The notes beneath the pieces were generated by a model, which saw only the letters and a program-made list of their open reading frames with translations, was not told where the DNA came from and made no database searches. 64,000 nt of DNA, taken from RUG334 sp045599645 (GTDB taxonomy: Bacteria > Muiribacteriota > Ozemobacteria > Ozemobacterales > Ozemobacteraceae). Made by a program: the position numbers and the translations under genes. Numbering within the stretch: the stretch's first letter is position 1; every line of letters starts with the position of its first letter. Location of the stretch: NCBI GenBank assembly GCA_045599645.1, contig JAZRWI010000055.1, forward strand, positions 13,536-77,535, read 5' to 3'. Shown here piece by piece: positions 51,256 through 59,681 of the stretch.

Positions 51256-52347
51256 ATGGCAGACGAAAAAAGCTTATATCGATTACTAAAACTTACATTT
51301 GACCAGAACGCATCAGACTTGCATCTGAAGGTCGGTAAAACTGCGTGTATCCGTGTCGACGGGCATATTACACCTGTTGAAGGTTATAAGTTCAGCAAAA
51401 ATGATTTCGAAAAAATCATTGAAGCCTTGCTTAATCCCGAACAGGAAGCGCAGTTCCGCAAAAATCATGAGCTTGACTTTGCTTACACCCTCGAAGGTGT
51501 TTGCCGCTTCAGAGTAAATCTTTATACTGATTTAAACGGTCCGGGCGCTGTGTTCAGAGTTATTCCATACCGTGTTATGGAATTTGACGAAATCGGGTTG
51601 CCTAATGCTGCCCGAAGGCTGATAGAACAGCCAAATGGTCTTATTCTCATTACAGGCCCGACAGGTGCTGGTAAGACCTCTACCCTGGCAAGCTATCTCA
51701 GCTATGTGAACCAGAATGCCAAACGTCATATTGTGACTCTTGAAGACCCGATTGAATACCAGTTTGAAGACAATATGTCTTTTTTCAATCAGCGTCAGGT
51801 CGGTGTTGACTGTCGTAGCTTCTATGAAGGTCTCCTGACTGTTTTGCGCCAAGACCCAGATATTGTTGTTGTCGGTGAAATGCGTGATCCAGAAACAATA
51901 TCATTGACTCTCAATGCCGCAGAAACGGGGAAGCTTGTTATCGCTACACTGCATACCAATTCCGCTGTTGCTACTGCTGAACGTATTGTTAATGTTTTCC
52001 CGGAAGACAGACACAATCAGATTCTTTTGCAGCTTTCAATGGTATTGCGCGGTGTTGTTTCCCAGACCTTGCTCAGAAGAATAAATGGCGGTCGTGTGGC
52101 TGCTTTTGAACTTCTGCTGAATACTTCTGGTGTAAGAAGCCTCATTGCAGAAGGCAAGATTCATATGCTCCCGTCTTATCTTGAAACAGGCGGCGAAACG
52201 GGTATGATGACCATGGAAATGTCATTGGCCCAGCTTGTAAAAGATAAGATAGTCACTGCTGAAGAAGCCTTTGCTTCTGCTCCGAACCCCAATGCTTTGC
52301 GTAAGCTTTTGCAGGCAAAGCCGTTACCGGGTCAGGTTCAAGAATAA
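51256..52347 (+). CDS. PilT-family ATPase 1 (catalytically intact)
   Basis: Type IV pilus retraction-type ATPase. The 363-residue protein has the N-terminal PAS-like domain (SDLHLKVGKTACIRVDG), Walker A GPTGAGKT (Lys140), Asp box TLEDPIEY, Walker B VVGEMRD (Glu208), His box TLHTN (His233), and the GVRSLIAEGKIHML region equivalent to the PilT AIRNLIRE motif. All motifs are intact, so it should hydrolyse ATP. First gene of the five-gene cluster; the next begins 11 bases after its stop, with a GGGAGG ribosome site. Confidence 0.93.
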   Translation: MADEKSLYRLLKLTFDQNASDLHLKVGKTACIRVDGHITPVEGYKFSKNDFEKIIEALLNPEQEAQFRKNHELDFAYTLEGVCRFRVNLYTDLNGPGAVFRVIPYRVMEFDEIGLPNAARRLIEQPNGLILITGPTGAGKTSTLASYLSYVNQNAKRHIVTLEDPIEYQFEDNMSFFNQRQVGVDCRSFYEGLLTVLRQDPDIVVVGEMRDPETISLTLNAAETGKLVIATLHTNSAVATAERIVNVFPEDRHNQILLQLSMVLRGVVSQTLLRRINGGRVAAFELLLNTSGVRSLIAEGKIHMLPSYLETGGETGMMTMEMSLAQLVKDKIVTAEEAFASAPNPNALRKLLQAKPLPGQVQE

Positions 52348-52358
52348 GGGAGGCCTGA

Positions 52359-53402
52359 ATGCAAACTTTAAAAATACACAGATATTTCGATATAGCCATA
52401 GAACGTCAAGCCTCAGACCTTCATCTGAAAGCTGGTTCACCGCCAATCATCAGAGTTGGTGGCCGCTTAATCACATTAGCCGAAGAACCTCTGGCATTCC
52501 AGGAAATGCCAAACCTGTTTCTTCCTTTAATGGAATTGAAGGACCAGCAGGATCTTAAAACACGATTTGAAGCTAACTTTATGACAGCCTACAAGAGCCG
52601 CTTTAGAGTTAGAGCCTGTATATACACACAAAGAGGGTGCCTCAGCGGCGCTTTCCGATTTATTCCTCAGAATGTGCCTTCTATTGAAAGCTTAGGTCTG
52701 CCACCCATTCTGAAGGATATCGCTCAGCTTCCGAGAGGACTTTTCCTCGTAACAGGCCCGGCTAACTCAGGCAAGACTCATACACTGGCTGCCATCATCA
52801 ACGAAATCAACAAAACCTCGTCACGTCACGTTATTACTATTGAAGACCCTATAGAATTCGTTTACCGCGAAAAGAAATCTATCTTTACTCAGCGTGAAAT
52901 AGGGGTTACATCAAATAGCTATTCCAGTGCACTTATGAATGCATTGCGTGAAGACCCGGATGTTATTCTAGTTGGTGAAATGCGCGATGTAGATACAATT
53001 GAAATGGTTCTGACTGCTGCGGAAACCGGTCACCTGGTTTTCTCAACATTGCATACTGTTGGTGCAGTTCAAACTATAGACCGTATTGTTAATATGTTCC
53101 CTGGCCATAGACATGATGAAATCAGAACTCAGCTTTCTATGTCACTCATAGGCATTATTTCCCAGATATTGCTGCCAAGCCTTCACAAGAAGGAACGTGT
53201 AATGGCTCACGAAATAATGATTATGAACTCAGCAATGAGAAATCAGGTCAGAGAAAAGAAGACAAATCAGCTTAAGTCTGCTTTGATGCTTGCCCGTAAG
53301 GACGGCTGCAAGACATTGAAGGACTCTTTGTCTGAAATCCTAAAAGATGAACGCGTTGATCCAAAGCTTATCGCTAACATCATGAGAGAAATTGTAGAAT
53401 GA
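52359..53402 (+). CDS. PilT-family ATPase 2 (catalytically intact)
   Basis: The 347-residue protein has the same fold. Walker A reads GPANSGKT (Lys139), Asp box TIEDPIEF, Walker B LVGEMRD (Glu207), His box TLHTV (His232), and the C-terminal NSAMRNQVREKKTNQL is a variant of the retraction motif. Intact but divergent from ATPase 1, so not a recent duplicate. Its stop overlaps the HEAT-TPR B start as ATGA. Confidence 0.92.
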   Translation: MQTLKIHRYFDIAIERQASDLHLKAGSPPIIRVGGRLITLAEEPLAFQEMPNLFLPLMELKDQQDLKTRFEANFMTAYKSRFRVRACIYTQRGCLSGAFRFIPQNVPSIESLGLPPILKDIAQLPRGLFLVTGPANSGKTHTLAAIINEINKTSSRHVITIEDPIEFVYREKKSIFTQREIGVTSNSYSSALMNALREDPDVILVGEMRDVDTIEMVLTAAETGHLVFSTLHTVGAVQTIDRIVNMFPGHRHDEIRTQLSMSLIGIISQILLPSLHKKERVMAHEIMIMNSAMRNQVREKKTNQLKSALMLARKDGCKTLKDSLSEILKDERVDPKLIANIMREIVE

Positions 53403-55558
53403 TTATGCAACAACAAAACGAAGAAATTGAAGCATTTAGATACATAAAAGCCGGTAGAAGGCTGATGAAGCCAATTACCGATAAGCTTGAAGCTCTTGTA
53501 AAGAATGAAGATGTATCAGATGAACTAAGGTTTGAAGCATTGATAAGCCTTGGAAAAATCGGTGATAACGAATCTTTACCGACTTTAACAAGGATTTTCA
53601 ATGAATACCCTGATTATTTGGAACCGATAACCGCTCTTGGACATTATAAGAGCAGCACACCTGTTTCCAAGCTCATCGAACGACTTCAGGACCCGGATTC
53701 CCTTTATAAGGAAGAAATAGTCAGAGTTTTGGGTGAAATCGGTGACCCGATGGCTACTAAGACTTTGATGGAACTTCTTCATGATGAAGACAGAATGGTT
53801 CGTTATTATTCTGCCAGAGCTCTTTACAAAATGGGCGGCCGTGACGTTGTTCAGGCTCTTTGCAGCCTGCTTAACGACCCGGACGAATGGATTGTAATTA
53901 ACGTTCTTGAAATTCTTTCAAAGATGAAGGATCCGGATGCTATACCAGCTTTGGTAGGGCAGTTTGAAGTAATCAGGGATTCACGTCTCAAAGCTATTAT
54001 TATTTCATCACTTTCAAGCTTTGCAGAAGGAAAGCTTCTTAAGACCTTTGAAAGTGCTTTGGATTCTTTTGACCCGCGTATTCAGGCCAATGCTGTTGAA
54101 GCTATTTCAATGCTGAAGATTCCTGGCCCTGAAATGAAGAGAAAGCTTAAACGCTTCTACGGTCATCCGAATAACAGAGTAAGAGCTAATATGTGTATTG
54201 CTCTTGCCAAGTTTGATACTAAGGCTGTTTTTGAAGAAATAGGCTGTATGCTTGTAAGCCGTGACGCTTCAACAAGACGTTCTGCAGCATATGTTCTTGC
54301 CAGGGTTGATTGTGAAAAGCGAAGTGAATATATACACACACTGCTTGAAGATGAAAACTTCGGTGTAAGAAAGATGGCTCTTAAAGCAGCTATGGCACTT
54401 GGTGACGCAGTAGGCGTTACTGAAATCAAGCCGTTGCTGGATGATGAAAACCAGTGGGTTCGCAGAGAAGTTGTTGAATGTGCTCTTGGCATGGATGATT
54501 TCCCCAATGACCTTATTCTTACACGTTTAAAGAAGGAAGATTGTCCTCCTGTTATTGAGCTTCTGCTGAAATATGTTGTAGACAGGCATTTGTATGAAGC
54601 TGTTCCAATGATTTATGAAAGAATCAAAAAGGAACCTGAAGAAGAAATGCCTTGGCTTATTTCGGCACTAGGTCACCTCGGTGCTGTTAAAGAGCTTAAC
54701 CAGGCAAAGAAATTTCTGAGTGCTGTAAGAGCCAGTGTTTTTGTAGAATACTACCAGGCACTTCTTTTAAACGGTGACTTAGGCGTTTTCAAGACCATAT
54801 CTGAAAATCTTGATGAAAAGAAACGTGAACAGGACCTTATTTCCTGGACAAATGTTGCAGGCGTTCTCGGCAGCTTTATTCAGGATACAAAGTCTTATTC
54901 AAGAGTTTTGCTTGAAGCTCTTGGGCGTGAAGTTAAGATTGATATGGGCGAAATTTCAGCTGAAGATGCTGGCAGCCAGATTGAAAGCATAGATTCTGTC
55001 ATGGCTCAGGGCCGTGAGTTCTATCTGGTTAAGGATTATAACCGTGCTGCTCAGCAGTTTGAAAAGGTTATTGCTTCCAGACCACATGACCTTGATGCAC
55101 GTTATCTGCTGGCAAATTGTTCTTATTATCTTGGTGACGCTAATAAGGCATGTGATCTTCTTGAAAAGATACTTGTTGCCAAGCCTTCACATATTGATGC
55201 AGGCATTCTGCTTGGTCAGATGTATTTCCGACGTAAAGACTGGAAGCAGCTTGCAGATTGCTATAACAAGCTGAAGGAATTTATCAGAAGTGACGATAAA
55301 AAGAATGAAATCAGGGTTTATGGCGCATTAGGTCTTGCATACTTCAATCTCAAGCATTATGACGAAGCTATTGAAGCCTTGAATATTGGTTTGAAGGCAA
55401 ATCCACGTGACTTGTCTTCTTCCTACCACTTGGCTCTTTGCTACTATTCTGTTGGTAATGCTGAAAAAGCCAGAGTTATTCTGGAAGGCTTGCGCAAGAC
55501 ATTGCCGCCTGACAGCCAGGTATTGAAGAATGTATTGGAATTGCTTCAGAGGATGTAA
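53399..55558 (+). CDS. HEAT-repeat / TPR fusion protein B
   Basis: The 719-residue cytoplasmic protein has about 12 HEAT repeats (about 25-480: DEDRMVRYYSARALYKMG, NNRVRANMCIALAKF and similar), a short linker, then TPRs (about 525-715: NRAAQQFEKVIASRPHDLDA, YDEAIEALNIGLKANP). Same two-part design as protein A. It is translationally coupled to PilT-type ATPase 2 by ATGA and is followed by ATPase 3, so it is placed in the middle of the ATPase run. Likely an adaptor that binds the ATPase ring or the pilus base (an inference). Confidence 0.86.
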   Translation: MIMQQQNEEIEAFRYIKAGRRLMKPITDKLEALVKNEDVSDELRFEALISLGKIGDNESLPTLTRIFNEYPDYLEPITALGHYKSSTPVSKLIERLQDPDSLYKEEIVRVLGEIGDPMATKTLMELLHDEDRMVRYYSARALYKMGGRDVVQALCSLLNDPDEWIVINVLEILSKMKDPDAIPALVGQFEVIRDSRLKAIIISSLSSFAEGKLLKTFESALDSFDPRIQANAVEAISMLKIPGPEMKRKLKRFYGHPNNRVRANMCIALAKFDTKAVFEEIGCMLVSRDASTRRSAAYVLARVDCEKRSEYIHTLLEDENFGVRKMALKAAMALGDAVGVTEIKPLLDDENQWVRREVVECALGMDDFPNDLILTRLKKEDCPPVIELLLKYVVDRHLYEAVPMIYERIKKEPEEEMPWLISALGHLGAVKELNQAKKFLSAVRASVFVEYYQALLLNGDLGVFKTISENLDEKKREQDLISWTNVAGVLGSFIQDTKSYSRVLLEALGREVKIDMGEISAEDAGSQIESIDSVMAQGREFYLVKDYNRAAQQFEKVIASRPHDLDARYLLANCSYYLGDANKACDLLEKILVAKPSHIDAGILLGQMYFRRKDWKQLADCYNKLKEFIRSDDKKNEIRVYGALGLAYFNLKHYDEAIEALNIGLKANPRDLSSSYHLALCYYSVGNAEKARVILEGLRKTLPPDSQVLKNVLELLQRM

Positions 55559-55591
55559 TTGTAAAATTACTAATTTAAGAAAGGGTTTTTG

Positions 55592-56638
55592 ATGTCTGAA
55601 TTAGTTAAAATATGGGACTTAGTTAAGGCAAAGAAGCCTTCTGACATTCATCTGTCTCCGAATCAGAAGGTATATTACAGAGTAAATGGTGTTCTGGAAA
55701 AGCTTGATACCATTGTTACTGAAGACCAGATTAAGAAAATAATCCTGTCTACCAGCACTCCAAAAGCTAGAGAAATACTTGGTCATCAGCGCCAGGTTAC
55801 TTATGCTGAAAATGTTGATGGCATCGGCCGTCTGAGATTCTCAGCATTCTTTGAACGCGGTCATTTTGCAATTTCTCTTAGAGTTATTGAAAATAGCTTT
55901 CTTGATCTAGAAGACCTTGGCTTTAACGATGTACAGAAAAAGGCCCTTTTCCAGCAGTCTGGTCTTGTTCTCGTAGGAAGCCCATCCTGCGAAGGTAAGT
56001 CTACTACAATTGCTTCAATTCTGAATTATATGAACCATAATTTCCAGAAGAGCATTTATACCATTGAAAACCCTGTGGAATTTGTATATCAGGATGATAA
56101 GGCAGCTTTCATACAGCGCAGTATTCCTGTTGATATTTCAAACTTCTATAATGGTCTTTGTGAAGCTTACCGTGTAGACCCTGATGTCGTTGTTACTGAC
56201 TCTGTTGTTTATGCAGACGCTCTTGACCAGGCTCTTACACTTGCTGAATCAGGTTGTCTTGTTATAGCTGCTACAGACGGTGGTGACTGTCTCCAGATTA
56301 TTGAAAGACTTACTGGTCTCAGAGTTCCTGAAGAACGTGAAAACCTCAGACAGAGAATTGCTAACCAGCTTAGAATGATTATCAGCCAGAGACTTGTTCC
56401 AACTGTTAATAATGAAAGCCGTAAGCCAATATTCGATATCATGATTAACACTGTTCAGATGAAGGAACTCATCAAGAAGAACAATGTAAGCATGTTCAGA
56501 ACCATTCAGAGCCAGAAGGAAGCAGATGGTATGCGTTCTTTCGATAAACAGCTTCAGACTCTCGTAGGAAAGAAGATTATTTCTATGAAGACCGCTATCG
56601 AATTTGCAATCGATAAGAACAAGTTCGTTGCTATATAA
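55592..56638 (+). CDS. PilT-family protein 3 (Walker B and His box degenerate)
   Basis: The 348-residue protein keeps the overall fold and Walker A (GSPSCEGKST, Lys136). The Asp box has changed to TIENPVE (Asn160), the Walker B Glu is replaced (TDSVVY, Ser204 in place of Glu), and the His box is ATDGG (Asp229 in place of His). It should bind ATP but not hydrolyse it. AAGGG lies six bases before the ATG, and a TTG one codon earlier is rejected. A regulatory or structural ring subunit is the simplest reading. Confidence 0.87.
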   Translation: MSELVKIWDLVKAKKPSDIHLSPNQKVYYRVNGVLEKLDTIVTEDQIKKIILSTSTPKAREILGHQRQVTYAENVDGIGRLRFSAFFERGHFAISLRVIENSFLDLEDLGFNDVQKKALFQQSGLVLVGSPSCEGKSTTIASILNYMNHNFQKSIYTIENPVEFVYQDDKAAFIQRSIPVDISNFYNGLCEAYRVDPDVVVTDSVVYADALDQALTLAESGCLVIAATDGGDCLQIIERLTGLRVPEERENLRQRIANQLRMIISQRLVPTVNNESRKPIFDIMINTVQMKELIKKNNVSMFRTIQSQKEADGMRSFDKQLQTLVGKKIISMKTAIEFAIDKNKFVAI

Positions 56639-56649
56639 GAGGTGAAACC

Positions 56650-57687
56650 ATGGATGTTAAAAAGTTAATTGAAAAAGTTGTTACATTAGGTGGTAATGAA
56701 CTCCATCTTAAAATTGGTTCTCAGCCTCTTATCCGCAAGAATAATCTTGCTGCAATGGATATGCCTGCTTTGGTTGAAGCAGATATGGCTAATTTAATTG
56801 AAGACCTTCTGACACCTGATGAAGCTGCAAAATTCGCTAAGACAGGCGTTTTTGAAGCCAATCATTTTGGTCAGCCTCCATGCAATTTCAGACTTTCGTT
56901 GTTCCATTCACAGCAGAAGCCAGTTGCATATATCAAGATTATTAAATCTGAAATACCATCAATCGATCAGATTGGTTTCCCACCAAGCGTTTCTAACCTT
57001 TTGAGTTCTCCAAAGGGACTGATGATTCTTACTGGTCCGTCTCGCTCAGGTATTTCGACTTCAATGGCTGCTCTTGTTGAACATATGAATGCAAAATATA
57101 AGAGACACATCCTTGTTATTGAAGACCCGATTCAGTATTATTACGAACCAAAGGAATGTATCATTTCTCAGCGCCAGTTTTCAAAGGATATCTTCATGGT
57201 TGAACAGGGTATCAACTTTGCTAAGCGCATGGATGTTGACGCTCTTGTAATCGGTGATTTGAAGCGTGATATCCCATTTAAGAATGTAATGGAATATGTT
57301 GCTGGTGGTAATCTGGTAATTCTTTGTATGCAGACCCTCGGAGCTGTTGCTGCTCTTGAAAAGATTGTATATTCTTTCCCAGAAAACTATAGAGATTTCG
57401 TTAATCAGGTTCTTACTGAAAATCTGCTTGCAGTTTGTTCTCAGACACTGCTTACAAACTCAGCCGGCGTAAATGTTCCGTTACACGAAGTATTTATTCC
57501 GAACAAGAATACTGAAAACATTACACAATACGGTAAATATCAGCAGCTTGAAGGCAATATCGCCACAGCTGGCGCTGGTAGCAGACTCTTCAAAGATGAA
57601 CTCCACGATAAGGTTGCTGCCGGTAAGCTCGATAAAGCCACAGCAGACGCATTCTTCGAGGCTTACAAAGGCACTAGATTGCAATAA
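56650..57687 (+). CDS. PilT-family protein 4 (Walker A lysine lost)
   Basis: The 345-residue protein keeps the fold and the Asp box (VIEDPIQY). The Walker A lysine is Ile (GPSRSGIST, Ile135), the Walker B Glu is Asp (VIGDLKRD, Asp203), and the His box is CMQTL (Gln228). It is probably unable to bind or hydrolyse ATP normally. GAGG precedes the ATG, 11 bases after gene 3. Last gene of the cluster; a heptamer array follows instead of a hairpin terminator. Confidence 0.87.
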   Translation: MDVKKLIEKVVTLGGNELHLKIGSQPLIRKNNLAAMDMPALVEADMANLIEDLLTPDEAAKFAKTGVFEANHFGQPPCNFRLSLFHSQQKPVAYIKIIKSEIPSIDQIGFPPSVSNLLSSPKGLMILTGPSRSGISTSMAALVEHMNAKYKRHILVIEDPIQYYYEPKECIISQRQFSKDIFMVEQGINFAKRMDVDALVIGDLKRDIPFKNVMEYVAGGNLVILCMQTLGAVAALEKIVYSFPENYRDFVNQVLTENLLAVCSQTLLTNSAGVNVPLHEVFIPNKNTENITQYGKYQQLEGNIATAGAGSRLFKDELHDKVAAGKLDKATADAFFEAYKGTRLQ

Positions 57688-57689
57688 AA

Positions 57690-58012
57690 TAAAGCTCTAA
57701 GCTATAAGCCTAAAGCTTGCAGCTTAAAGCCTAAAGCCTAAAGCCTAAAGCTTAGAGCCTAAAGCTTATAGCTTATAGCCTAAAGCTTATAGCTTATAGC
57801 TTAGAGCTTAGAGCCTAGAGCTTATAGCTTAGAGCCTAGAGCCTAAAGCTTAGAGCTTAGAGCTTATAGCTTATAGCTTAGAGCCTAAAGCTTAGAGCTT
57901 AGAGCTTATAGCTTATAGCTTAGAGCCTAGAGCCTAAAGCTTAGAGCCTAAAGCTTATAGCTTATAGCCTAGAGCCTAAAGCTTATAGCTTAGAGCCTAT
58001 AGCTTAAAGCTT
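57690..58012. repeat. Heptamer array GCTTATA / GCCTAAA / GCTTAGA
   Basis: About 45 units of a 7-base repeat built round AGCTTA and AGCCTA, with three interchanging variants. It fills the whole gap between two convergent genes and reaches both stop codons. Confidence 0.95.
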
Positions 58013-59681
58013 AATTAGTAAGTAACGAACGGGCGAAGGTTAAGCCGTCTTTATCGGTTCGGCCAAGCATTCTGGCTATTTCTTCCACGCGGGCGTCGCC
58101 TTCTACACGATTGATGTGAACTTCGGTCTGGTCGCCGTTGACTGTCTTGGTAACTGTGAAATGATGAGTTCCTTCTTTGGCAATCTGGTGCAGGTGTGTT
58201 ACCAACAAAACCTGCTTCTGCTGACCAAGGCTTCTTAAGCTGTCTGCTACAGATTCTGCAGTCTTCCCACCGATACCTGTATCAATTTCGTCGAATACTA
58301 ATGTAGGTAATTCATCGCTGTTTGAAAGAACTTTTTTGATTGAAAGGGCAACACGTGACAATTCACCGCCAGATGCGATTTTTCTTAATGGTCCGCCTGG
58401 AGCGCCTGGATTCAGTGAAACGAAGAATTCTACATCTTCACCACCGTGTGAACCGGCTTCAATAGGAATTAACTTAGCATCAAATATTGCTGAATTGAAG
58501 CCAAGATGAGCCATTTCTGCTGAAACGCTTTCATTCAAAGCTTTTGCTAAATTCTTACGGTCAGAACTTACTTCTGTAACTATGGCCTTGAATTCCTTTT
58601 CAATTAGAGATAGCTCCTGCTGAAGCTTTTTGCGGCTGGAATCAGGTTCTGTGAGTTCGGATAACTCCTTATCGCAGTTTGTCTGAAGTTCAAACAAACC
58701 TGAAAAATCTGTTGTGTATTTTCTGCAGATTTTCTGTATATCAGCTAATCTTGATTGAATTTCATAAAGCTTTTCAGGATCAAGGTCAGAATCTTCAGCG
58801 GTAGCTTCGACATCAGCTTCTAAGGATTTCAGGTCATAATAGAGGTTGGTTGCTCTGTTGTAATAGTCGTTCAGTGCACTGTCGTAATCTGCAACCTTTC
58901 TAAGCTGTTCAGAGGCTCTGTAGGCAAGCATTGTTGCACCAGCTATTTCGTCTGAACCAGCAAAACATGCAAGACTTCCTTGTAAGGCATTTATAATCTG
59001 TTCGGAATTAGAAAGCTTTTTGAGGGTTTCTCGAAGCTCATCTTCTTCATTGGGGTCTGAAAGATTAAGATCTTCAAGGTCTTTCTTGATTGCTTCCAGT
59101 TCTTCAATGCGTTCTGCAGCATGCTGACTCTGGTTTTCAAGTTCATCAAGCTTATCCTGAAGAGCTTTTTTTGATTTATATAATTCCTTTAATTTATCAA
59201 GCTTTTCTCTGAGAACTGCACCGCCTGTTCTATCAAGAAGCTCACGCTGGGTTTCAGGATCAAGCAGTGTCTGGTGTTCGTTCTGACCATGGATTTCCAT
59301 CAGAAAATGACCAATATCCTTCAGAAGAGCGGCTGTGGTCATTAAACCATTAACGAGAACACGGCCTGTGCCTTCTTCTTTAAATGTTCTTGTAATGCAT
59401 AACGTATCTGGTTCATCTTCGTTTGCGAAACCGGCATCTGCCAGATGCTTCTGCAATGCTGTCTGGCCTTTGATATCAAATTCAGCCTGGATTTTAGCTG
59501 AATTGTGACCTTTGAGAACTATGCCGGAACGTGATTTTTTGCCAAGTAAAAGCTTGACTGCTTCAAGCAGAACGCTCTTACCAGCACCAGTTTCGCCTGT
59601 TATAACATTTAAGCCTTTTGAAAAGCTTAATTCTGCCTTTTGCATGAAAAGGAAATTTTCTAATTGTATTTCTGTAATCAT
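58011..59681 (-). CDS. recN: DNA repair ATPase RecN
   Basis: SMC-like protein of double-strand break repair. The 556-residue protein has the N-terminal P-loop ITGETGAGKS (about 28-37), the MEIHGQNEHQTLL segment, long coiled coils (about 160-370), the ABC signature KIASGGELSRVALSIK, Walker B LVFDEIDTGIGGKTAESV, and LLVTHLHQIA. Normal length and motifs. Its ATG overlaps the SpoIID-like stop as ATGA. Its stop is reached by the heptamer array. Confidence 0.95.
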   Translation of the reverse strand: MITEIQLENFLFMQKAELSFSKGLNVITGETGAGKSVLLEAVKLLLGKKSRSGIVLKGHNSAKIQAEFDIKGQTALQKHLADAGFANEDEPDTLCITRTFKEEGTGRVLVNGLMTTAALLKDIGHFLMEIHGQNEHQTLLDPETQRELLDRTGGAVLREKLDKLKELYKSKKALQDKLDELENQSQHAAERIEELEAIKKDLEDLNLSDPNEEDELRETLKKLSNSEQIINALQGSLACFAGSDEIAGATMLAYRASEQLRKVADYDSALNDYYNRATNLYYDLKSLEADVEATAEDSDLDPEKLYEIQSRLADIQKICRKYTTDFSGLFELQTNCDKELSELTEPDSSRKKLQQELSLIEKEFKAIVTEVSSDRKNLAKALNESVSAEMAHLGFNSAIFDAKLIPIEAGSHGGEDVEFFVSLNPGAPGGPLRKIASGGELSRVALSIKKVLSNSDELPTLVFDEIDTGIGGKTAESVADSLRSLGQQKQVLLVTHLHQIAKEGTHHFTVTKTVNGDQTEVHINRVEGDARVEEIARMLGRTDKDGLTFARSLLTN

